Positions 1-5,467 of a stretch of DNA of 12,481 nt are shown here, piece after piece; position 1 is the first letter of the stretch, and each line of letters opens with the position of its first letter. The stretch is from an uncultured Clostridia bacterium (GTDB lineage Bacteria; Bacillota; Clostridia; Christensenellales; Aristaeellaceae). The position numbers and the translations under genes were made by a program. The stretch spans positions 1 to 12,481 of the forward strand of contig CAKTTL010000084.1 of the NCBI GenBank assembly GCA_934615235.1, written 5' to 3'. The notes under the pieces were generated by a model, which saw only the letters and a list, made by a program, of their open reading frames with translations, made no database searches and was not told the DNA's origin.

Positions 1-13
1 CCGAGGTGATTTT

Positions 14-1141
14 ATGGCTGCCTATTCCGAGCCGCTGCGCCAGGCGCTCATTCTTTTCCCGACAATCTGCATCCTGTTTACTGTTCCCTACGTCGCCTGG
101 AATTATCATAAGTACGGCTCCATTTTCAGCCCGCGCATTCTGATCGTTTATTCGTTCATTCTCTACCTGCTCTGCACCTATTGCCTTATAATCCTTCCGC
201 TCCCATCGGCCGAAGAAGCCGCGAAGCTGCACGGGCGCAAAACGCAGCTGATTCCATTTTCGTTCGCAGCCGATATCGTAAAAAACACGCACATTGTTCT
301 CTCGCAGCCGAAAAGCTGGCTCACGCTTCTTAACAACCGCGCCGTGCTGACCAACCTGTTTAACGTTTTGATGACGATGCCCTTTGGCATGTATCTGCGG
401 TATTACTTCCGCTGCAGCCGTCTCAAAACGGTGCGGCTCTCGTTTCTGCTGTCGCTGTTTTTCGAACTGACGCAGCTGACCGGACTGTATTTCATTTACC
501 CCGGAAGCTATCGGCTCTTCGACGTAGACGATCTGATCATGAACACCCTGGGCGGGCTGGCCGGATACGCGCTGGCCGGGCCGTTTCTGAAATTTCTGCC
601 TGCGCGCGAGGATCTCGACCGGCAGAGCTATGCGCGCGGCGAATCCGTCTCCCTGCTGCGCCGGCTGGCGGCCGCGGCGTTTGATTTCGTGTTCGACACG
701 CTGCTTTGCAGCGGCATCGCAATCGTCGCCGCCGGCGCCGGCCATTCGCTTTCAACCACGAGCATTCCGCTCCTGCTCCTGGCCTATTTTATCCTTTTGC
801 CCGGCTGTACCGGGGGACGCACCCCGGGCATGATGATCGCCAGCTTCAAAATTGCGCGGGAAGACGGCGGGCGCGCAGGCTTCTTCCGCCTCTTTATCCG
901 TTATTTCCTCCTTGGCGCGGTAAGCGTTGCGCTTCCGCTTGGATTATGTCTCGCGTTGTTCGCGACTCCGGTGCATGAACAGCTCAGCGCGCTGACGCTG
1001 CTCATCCTCGTCGGCGCGCTCGCCGCAGCCTGCCTGTTCTTCCTGCTCGTCTGCATGATTCAGGCCGCGATGCACAAGCCGCTGTTTTACGAAAAGCTTT
1101 CCCGAACGCGCGTTTTCAGCACGGTGAAGAAAAACAAATAA
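14..1141 (+). CDS. VanZ-like / RDD domain fusion membrane protein
   Basis: This is a 375-residue polytopic membrane protein. The ATG follows GAGGTGA at positions 4-10, a good ribosome binding site. Residues about 10-195 look like a VanZ domain: hydrophobic helices, the segment LFNVLMTMPFG (115-125), a conserved FELTQ (150-154), and FDVDDLIMNTLGG (169-181), which matches the VanZ signature of an acidic DxDD followed by NTLGG. Residues about 212-365 look like an RDD domain: RRLAAAAFDFVFD (216-228) carries the Arg and two Asp that name the family, and GRTPG (268-272) is its second hallmark, with a typical end near KLSRTRV. VanZ gives low-level teicoplanin resistance in enterococci, but most homologues have no known role, and RDD proteins are proposed transporters. 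I therefore infer only an envelope function. It converges on recR across a shared terminator. Any upstream operon partner lies outside the window. Confidence 0.85.
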   Translation: MAAYSEPLRQALILFPTICILFTVPYVAWNYHKYGSIFSPRILIVYSFILYLLCTYCLIILPLPSAEEAAKLHGRKTQLIPFSFAADIVKNTHIVLSQPKSWLTLLNNRAVLTNLFNVLMTMPFGMYLRYYFRCSRLKTVRLSFLLSLFFELTQLTGLYFIYPGSYRLFDVDDLIMNTLGGLAGYALAGPFLKFLPAREDLDRQSYARGESVSLLRRLAAAAFDFVFDTLLCSGIAIVAAGAGHSLSTTSIPLLLLAYFILLPGCTGGRTPGMMIASFKIAREDGGRAGFFRLFIRYFLLGAVSVALPLGLCLALFATPVHEQLSALTLLILVGALAAACLFFLLVCMIQAAMHKPLFYEKLSRTRVFSTVKKNK

Positions 1142-1149
1142 AGCAAAAA

Positions 1150-1194
1150 CACCGGCGCTTTCCGCAAATCAGCGGAGAACGCCGGTGCTTTTTT
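1150..1194. terminator. bidirectional intrinsic terminator between VanZ/RDD gene and recR
   Basis: A long hairpin has arms at 1150-1165 and 1172-1187, with the perfect outer block CACCGGCG/CGCCGGTG, one mismatch, one G-U pair and a 6-nt loop. On the + strand it is followed by six T (1189-1194). On the - strand the A run at 1145-1149 gives five U after the same stem. It therefore serves both converging transcripts. The recR stop codon (1193-1195) overlaps the T run itself. Confidence 0.9.
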
Positions 1195-1795
1195 ACATTT
1201 CGCGCCTTCCCTCGAACGCGCGGTTAAGCGTTACTTCGTCCACGTATTCCAAATCTCCGCCAACGGGCATGCCGTGCGCGATTCGCGTCACCTTCACTCC
1301 CAACGGCTTGAGCACGCGCGCGATATACGCGGCCGTAGCCTCTCCCTCCACGTCCGGGTTCGTCGCCACGATCACTTCTTTTATTTCTTCCTCGCCGACT
1401 CGCCGGATAAGCTCCTTAATGCGTATATCGTCCGGCCCCACGCCCGTCATCGGGGAAATCGTCCCATGCAGGACATGATAGCCGCCGTGATATTCGTGCA
1501 TGCGCTCAATTGCTGAAACATCGCGCGGATCGCGCACAACGCAGAGCACGTCGTGCCTTCTTCGCGGGTCTTCGCAGATCGGGCACGGATCCTGCGAGGT
1601 GTAATTCCCGCACCGGCTGCACATCCGCACCGCGCGCCGCCCCTGCCAAAGCGCCGAGGCCAGTTCGCGCACGTCCTCTTCCGGCTGCGCCGCGATGAAA
1701 TACGCCAGACGCGTCGCAGTTTTGCGGCCGATGCCGGGCAGACGGCTCAGCTGCGCGGCCATCATGGCGATCGGATCCGCCGTTTCTCTGTCCAT
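1193..1795 (-). CDS. recR: recombination mediator protein RecR
   Basis: RecR works with RecF/RecO to load RecA onto SSB-coated single-stranded DNA during gap repair. The 200 residues match the usual family length. In order they show a helix-hairpin-helix (LPGIGRKTA, 19-27), a C4 zinc finger with Cys59, Cys62, Cys71 and Cys74, a Toprim domain (about 82-175), the conserved ATNPDVEGEATA (144-155), and the family C-terminus GGDLEYVDEVTLNRAFEGR (179-197). All four zinc ligands are present and nothing looks degraded. The start codon shares one base with the ybaB stop (TAATG, 1797-1793), so translation is probably coupled to ybaB; its own upstream ribosome site is weak. It ends in the shared terminator at 1150-1194. 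The ybaB-recR pair is widely conserved in bacteria, which supports both calls. Confidence 0.97.
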   Translation of the reverse strand: MDRETADPIAMMAAQLSRLPGIGRKTATRLAYFIAAQPEEDVRELASALWQGRRAVRMCSRCGNYTSQDPCPICEDPRRRHDVLCVVRDPRDVSAIERMHEYHGGYHVLHGTISPMTGVGPDDIRIKELIRRVGEEEIKEVIVATNPDVEGEATAAYIARVLKPLGVKVTRIAHGMPVGGDLEYVDEVTLNRAFEGRREM

Positions 1796-2130
1796 TAGAA
1801 CATGCCGCCCATTCCGCCGGAGATCCGGTTCATTTCGCGTTCGCGGGTTTCCTCGCCAGCGCGCAGCGCTTCGTTAACAGCCGCAAGAATCATATCCTGC
1901 AGAAGCTCGACGTCGTCGGGATCAACGGCTTTCGGGTCGATCGTCAGTTCCGTCAGCTCGCGCTTGCCGCTCACGGTCGCGTGCACCATGCCGCCGCCGG
2001 AAGTTGCCTCGTACTTGCGCTCGTCCAGTTCTTCCTGCAGGGCGACCATCTGCTGCTGCATCTTCTGCGCCTGACGCATCAGCTGCTGCATATTTCCGCC
2101 GGGAATTCCCGGAAATCCTCCACGTGCCAT
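1795..2130 (-). CDS. ybaB: YbaB/EbfC family nucleoid-associated protein
   Basis: This is a 111-residue protein of the YbaB/EbfC family, small dimeric DNA-binding proteins linked to nucleoid organisation and recombination. What is seen: a Gly/Met-rich N-terminus; a Gln-rich helix (MQQLMRQAQKMQQQM, 14-28) running into LQEELDERKYEATSGGGMVHATVSG, the hallmark turn and strand; ELTELTIDPKAVDPDDVELLQDM; and a Gly/Met-rich tail ending in GGMGGMF. Length and motif order are normal. The start is fixed by AGGAGGAG at 2138-2145, seven bases before the ATG. The stop overlaps the recR start. In many bacteria dnaX precedes this pair, but here the upstream gene is mscL, 62 bp away. A weak candidate promoter (TAAAAT on the - strand near 2153-2158) lies in that gap; I do not rely on it. 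Confidence 0.95.
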   Translation of the reverse strand: MARGGFPGIPGGNMQQLMRQAQKMQQQMVALQEELDERKYEATSGGGMVHATVSGKRELTELTIDPKAVDPDDVELLQDMILAAVNEALRAGEETREREMNRISGGMGGMF

Positions 2131-2160
2131 ATTTTTTCTCCTCCTGAAACGTTAATTTTA

Positions 2161-2175
2161 CGGCGCTTCGCGCCT
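2161..2175. other. small GC hairpin between mscL and ybaB
   Basis: The perfect 5-bp stem GGCGC/GCGCC with a 3-nt loop (2162-2174) lies between the mscL stop and the ybaB ribosome site. On the - strand it is followed by GTAAAATTAA, not a T run, so it is a poor terminator. It could attenuate or stabilise the 3' end of the mscL message, or mean nothing. Confidence 0.35.
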
Positions 2176-2192
2176 GTTTTCGACGTGTCCCC

Positions 2193-2633
2193 TCACAGCT
2201 GCGAGGTGCAGTGCGGGCAGCGCGTCGCGTCGTCCGCGATCTCGCTCTTGCAGTACGGGCACACGCGCGCAGGCTTCTTCGGCGCTTCCGGCTTCTTGGG
2301 CATGATCTTGTTGACAAGCTTCACAAACAGGAATACGCACAGCGCGATCAGCACAAAATCCACCACGGCCGTAATGAACGCGCCGTAGTTGAGCGTACCG
2401 ACGCCCGCGTCGTTCGCCGCCTGAATGCTCGGATAGCTCTTACCATCCAGCGCGATAAACAGCCCGGAAAAATCAAGCCCGCCGGTGATCAGCCCGATAA
2501 TCGGCATAAAGATGTCCGATACCAGCGAGGACGTAATCTTCCCAAACGCCGTGCCGATCATTACGCCGACGGCCAGATCCAGCACGTTTCCCTTCAGCGC
2601 AAACGCCTTGAACTCCTCGAAAAACTTCTTCAC
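2193..2633 (-). CDS. mscL: large-conductance mechanosensitive channel MscL with C-terminal zinc ribbon
   Basis: MscL is the homopentameric inner-membrane pore that opens under extreme turgor and releases solutes during osmotic downshock. Residues 1-110 are a complete MscL: amphipathic N-helix (MKKFFEEFKAFALKGNV), TM1 with LDLAVGVMIGTAFGKI (about 18-45), a periplasmic loop with LDFSGLFIALDG, and TM2 (about 83-108). After a Lys/Pro linker (112-122), residues 125-142 hold CPYCKSEIADDATRCPHC, a zinc ribbon with Cys125, Cys128, Cys139 and Cys142. Related clostridial MscL proteins carry a similar tail, so I read it as native rather than as a fusion error. The start is GTG (2631-2633), supported by GAGGAGGAG at 2639-2647 with 5-nt spacing. 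The gene has its own SigA-type promoter and may lead the ybaB-recR operon; no strong terminator separates them. Confidence 0.96.
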   Translation of the reverse strand: MKKFFEEFKAFALKGNVLDLAVGVMIGTAFGKITSSLVSDIFMPIIGLITGGLDFSGLFIALDGKSYPSIQAANDAGVGTLNYGAFITAVVDFVLIALCVFLFVKLVNKIMPKKPEAPKKPARVCPYCKSEIADDATRCPHCTSQL

Positions 2634-2678
2634 AGGAACTCCTCCTCGTTTCTCATCTGCGAAAAAACGCTATTTATA

Positions 2679-2707
2679 ATTGTATCGTATTTTCATTCGC
2701 GATGCAA
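2679..2707 (-). promoter_or_regulatory. SigA-type promoter of mscL (possibly mscL-ybaB-recR)
   Basis: On the - strand TTGCAT (2707-2702) and TACAAT (2684-2679) are separated by exactly 17 bp. These match the SigA boxes TTGACA/TATAAT at 4 and 5 of 6 positions. The predicted start site is near 2672, giving a leader of about 40 nt before the GTG at 2633. The surrounding stretch is locally AT-rich, as expected. Confidence 0.75.
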
Positions 2708-2800
2708 GATTTTCCGGCAATTTCTTCCTTTCCGTTTTTTGGGGAACATCAAACGCCGTTTTTGCGTCAGAATATGGTATCGTGCCAGTCCTATCCTGCG

Positions 2801-2827
2801 GAAGGAAAAGCGCGAATTTTGTCGAAT
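2801..2827 (+). promoter_or_regulatory. candidate SigH promoter of the XRE regulator gene
   Basis: GAAGGAAAA (2801-2809), an 11-bp spacer and GTCGAAT (2821-2827) agree at every defined position with the Bacillus subtilis SigH pattern RnAGGAwWW-N11/12-RnnGAAT. The -10 half coincides with the first Spo0A box. The predicted start lies near 2834, leaving a leader of about 40 nt. No convincing SigA promoter is seen in 2708-2860. The match is by eye to a consensus from another species. Confidence 0.55.
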
Positions 2828-2856
2828 CCTGTAATATATTGTCGAATATTGTCGAA
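2818..2856 (+). promoter_or_regulatory. phased Spo0A-box array (three exact boxes)
   Basis: The Spo0A recognition heptamer TGTCGAA occurs three times on the same strand, at 2820-2826, 2840-2846 and 2850-2856. The first has the full TTTGTCGAA form. The start-to-start distances are 20 and 10 bp, so all lie on one face of the helix, and a degenerate copy (TGTAATA, 2830-2836) fills the missing place in the 10-bp series. Tandem 10-bp spacing is how Spo0A DNA-binding domains sit side by side on the abrB promoter. The first box overlaps the SigH-like -10 and the other two lie downstream of the predicted start, which favours repression by Spo0A~P if the SigH promoter is the one used. Confidence 0.75.
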
Positions 2857-2873
2857 TTTCAGAGGTGAAGGTC

Positions 2874-3194
2874 ATGGATACCTCCGTAGATTATGTCGCC
2901 ATGGGCAATCGCATCCGTCAGCTGCGCAAAGAACGCAACATCTCTCAGGGCGAGCTTGCCGCCGCTCTCGGCATTTCGCCCGCCTATATGGGCCACATTG
3001 AACGCGGCACGCGCATCCCCAGTCTCGACACGCTCGCGCGCGTCGCCGTCTGTCTCGGCGTTTCGCTCGACAGCATCGTGCTCGGTTCTGATGCAGTGCC
3101 GCTCGTCGAAACCGCGAGCCCTAAAATGCAGCAGCTCAACGACGTCATGCGTCAGCTCGGCGACCATGCCGGAGATTACCTCGAAGAGCCCTGA
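2874..3194 (+). CDS. XRE-family helix-turn-helix transcriptional regulator (SinR-like size and fold)
   Basis: This 106-residue protein has a single Cro/CI-type helix-turn-helix. Residues about 12-67 hold IRQLRKERNISQGELAAALG, then ISPAYMGHIERGTRIPSLDTL, with the recognition helix around SPAYMGHIERG. The C-terminal part (about 72-106) is short, acidic at the end and has no recognised domain; its heptad-like hydrophobics (MQQLNDVMRQLG) could form a dimer helix as in SinR. I prefer ATG 2874 because AGAGGTGA (2861-2868) is well placed for it; a GTG at 2865 in frame would put that site inside the gene. Its control region has three Spo0A boxes and a SigH-like promoter, so a role around sporulation entry or the transition state is likely, but its targets are unknown. 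Its last 19 bases overlap the end of the opposing helicase gene. Confidence 0.85.
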   Translation: MDTSVDYVAMGNRIRQLRKERNISQGELAAALGISPAYMGHIERGTRIPSLDTLARVAVCLGVSLDSIVLGSDAVPLVETASPKMQQLNDVMRQLGDHAGDYLEEP

Positions 3195-5467
3195 TCCCAG
3201 AACGCCTTCGTCCTCCTCTCGATCTCTTCCGCGTTTCGCGCAGTTATTCCGCCGCCCCACCAGGGCGGCATTATTTTCTGATACACTTCCTGCGAAAACC
3301 GGTCGTCAATCAGCAGCGCCACGCCCCGGTCGTCCGCCGAGCGGATCAGCCTGCCCACCGCCTGCGTCACGCGGCTCATCCCCGGCACACGGTAGGCCGT
3401 TTCAAAGCCGTCTCCGCCCGCTTTATCGCCCAGCGTCTTCAGCGCCTCGCGCTCGGGACAGACCTGCGGCATCCCCACTCCCACGACCGCCACGCCCACC
3501 AGCCGTTCGCCCGGCAGGTTCACACTTTCACCGAACGCGCCTCCCAGCACGGCCAGCGCAAGCAGCGAGCCGCTCTCCCGCGGCGAAAACGCGCGCAGGA
3601 ATTCGCCGCGTTCCGCTTCGCTCATGCCCTCGCGCTGGAGGATCATTTCCGTTTCGGCGCGCTTGCGCGCTGAAATCAGCTCCGCCGCCTGCTGCAAATA
3701 AGCGTACGACGGGAAACACGCCAGGCAGCACCCCGACCGCGCCTGCGCCAGCGCAAGGATCGCGTCCGCAACAGCCTCCGCCGTGCGGTTCCGGTCGCGA
3801 TAGCGCGTGGAAAGCGGACTGCGCAGCACGAGCAGATTTTCCTGCGGAAACGGACTCGGCAGCGAAAGCAGCGCGTCGTCCTCCGCGCCGCCCAGCATCC
3901 GGCGGTAAACGGCAAGCGGCGTCATCGTGGCCGAAAAAAACGCGCTGCCGCAAAGCCGTTTCGTGCAGGCGGCAAGATGTTCTGCGGCGTCCAGGCAGCG
4001 CAGGGAAAGCGCGGCCGTTTTTCCGTGCGCCGTCCAGAATGTGCGAAAAGCCGCGTCGTATCGCTTAAGCGCCATCAGGGCCGCGAGCAGCTCCCTTGAA
4101 ACCCTCGCCGTCCCCTCCGCGCCGGTTTCCAGCGCCGCGTCCAGCGCGTGTTCGACGAGCGGCTGCAGCTCTTCCGGCGGCGCTTCGCTCGCGGCTTCGC
4201 GCGCCGTTTCCACGCATGCGATCAGCTTCGTCAGCGTCAGATACAGTTCGCTCTTTCGGCCGCACGTCTTTCCCGCCAGCCGCCGGCCTTCCCGCAGCTC
4301 GCCGCCGTCCAGTTCCGCGGAGAGCATATCCCGCGCGCGGTCCGGCAGATTATGCGCTTCATCCGTCAGCAGCGTCACACGCGCCGCGCCCTGGAAGATT
4401 CGCTTGATGCGCACGCTCGGATCGAAAGCGTAATTATAATCGCATACGACCGCGTCCGCCTCTTCGCACAGGCTGAGCGACAGTTCAAACGGGCACAGGC
4501 AGTGCGTCTCGGCAACGAACTGAATCCGCTCATACGACCAGTCCTCTCCTTCGCGCATCATGTCCAGCCCCTGCGGAAGCCGGTCGAAGAAGCCTTTTGC
4601 GCGCGGGCACTCGCTCATTTCGCAGCGCCATTCCTCCGCCCCCGCGAACGGGCAGCATTTCTCCTTCGCCGTCAGCGTCAGCGCGCGCAGCCGCGCGCCC
4701 TTCTCCCGCATAAGCGCCAGCATGTCGCGCGCCGTCTCGCGCCCCGTCGTGCGCGCGGTAAGGTAATATACCTGTTCGGTCAACCCTTCTCCCAGCGCCT
4801 TGAGCGCCGGAAAGAGCGCGGCCGCCGTTTTTCCCGTGCCGGTCGGCGCCTGCGCGAAGAGGCGTTTTCTGGATCGAATCGCGCAATAAACCTGCACGGC
4901 CATTTTTCGCTGCTCCCCGCGCCACGCGCCATACGGAAACTGCAGCGCGGCCAACGATTCGTCGCGCACCGCGCGCCAGGCGGCTTCCCGCTCAATTTTC
5001 TCGACATACGGCATCAGCAGCGAAAAAAACGCGCGGCAAATCTCTCCACGCGTCATCAGCTCCTCAAACGCCGCAATCTCCTGTCCGTCTGCGCGCACGT
5101 ATGCCACGCGCACGACCGCCGCAGGCACGTTCAGCATATATGCGTATACGACCGCCTGCGCGCGATGCGCGGGCAGCGGCGCTTCGCGTTCTTCGCCGGA
5201 AAAGAGCTTGATTTCCTCGATTATCGGCACGCCGTCGCGCTCATACAGCGCGTCGATTCGCCCGGAAACAAGCAGCTCGCACCGCTCCGTTTCAATTTGC
5301 ACGCGCAGCGGATATTCGGTCTGCGCGCCTTCCAGCGCGCCCTGGCGCGCCAGATGTCCGGCTGTTCCCTCGCACATTTTGCGGATCGACCCGGCCGCCG
5401 TCAGATCGCCGCCCATCAGCGCATATTCGACAACCGCGCGCACCGACGCGGAATACCTGCGTTTCAT
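3176..5467 (-). CDS. RecB-like nuclease domain fused to XPD/DinG-type Fe-S DNA helicase
   Basis: This 763-residue protein has two parts. Residues about 1-160 look like a PD-(D/E)XK nuclease of the RecB/Cas4 type: GRID with Asp72, EEIK with Glu85 and Lys87, and the QxxxY motif (Gln104-Tyr108). Residues about 180-763 are an SF2 helicase of the Rad3/XPD/DinG group: Walker A APTGTGKT (207-214); a probable Fe-S insert with Cys271/272, Cys282, Cys287 and Cys323/325; the DEAH box (369-372); FFSATM (510-515); and QAVGRLIRS (702-710) as motif VI. Relatives unwind DNA 5' to 3' and help clear damage, flaps or R-loops; the substrate here is unknown. All key residues look intact, so both activities are plausible. 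The ATG overlaps the ligA stop as ATGA (5467-5464) and its ribosome site is weak (AAAGAAGA), suggesting coupling to ligA. It is the last gene of the operon and its stop overlaps the XRE gene. Confidence 0.88.
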   Translation of the reverse strand: MKRRYSASVRAVVEYALMGGDLTAAGSIRKMCEGTAGHLARQGALEGAQTEYPLRVQIETERCELLVSGRIDALYERDGVPIIEEIKLFSGEEREAPLPAHRAQAVVYAYMLNVPAAVVRVAYVRADGQEIAAFEELMTRGEICRAFFSLLMPYVEKIEREAAWRAVRDESLAALQFPYGAWRGEQRKMAVQVYCAIRSRKRLFAQAPTGTGKTAAALFPALKALGEGLTEQVYYLTARTTGRETARDMLALMREKGARLRALTLTAKEKCCPFAGAEEWRCEMSECPRAKGFFDRLPQGLDMMREGEDWSYERIQFVAETHCLCPFELSLSLCEEADAVVCDYNYAFDPSVRIKRIFQGAARVTLLTDEAHNLPDRARDMLSAELDGGELREGRRLAGKTCGRKSELYLTLTKLIACVETAREAASEAPPEELQPLVEHALDAALETGAEGTARVSRELLAALMALKRYDAAFRTFWTAHGKTAALSLRCLDAAEHLAACTKRLCGSAFFSATMTPLAVYRRMLGGAEDDALLSLPSPFPQENLLVLRSPLSTRYRDRNRTAEAVADAILALAQARSGCCLACFPSYAYLQQAAELISARKRAETEMILQREGMSEAERGEFLRAFSPRESGSLLALAVLGGAFGESVNLPGERLVGVAVVGVGMPQVCPEREALKTLGDKAGGDGFETAYRVPGMSRVTQAVGRLIRSADDRGVALLIDDRFSQEVYQKIMPPWWGGGITARNAEEIERRTKAFWDQGSSR
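3251..3277 (+). terminator. candidate terminator of the XRE gene, inside the opposing helicase gene
   Basis: A perfect 7-bp stem GCCGCCC (3251-3257) / GGGCGGC (3263-3269) with loop CACCA is followed by ATTATTTT (3270-3277). It lies 57 bp after the XRE stop codon on the same strand. The same DNA codes on the - strand for the helicase segment around PPWWGGG (734-740). The T tract is broken by one A, so strength is uncertain. Confidence 0.5.

Noticed and set aside
2865..2873. GTG start for the XRE gene adding three residues
   Set aside because: This would place the start within AGAGGTGA, the best ribosome site, which is well spaced for ATG 2874.
2893..4068. + strand open frame (391 codons) starting inside the XRE gene
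   Set aside because: It runs out of frame through the XRE gene and then antisense to the helicase, and it is Ser/Pro/Arg-rich with no motif.
5425..5431. Other Spo0A-box heptamers (TTCGACA) inside coding regions, here and near 690 and 8287
   Set aside because: They are single isolated matches within genes, as chance predicts, and lack the phased clustering seen at 2820-2856.
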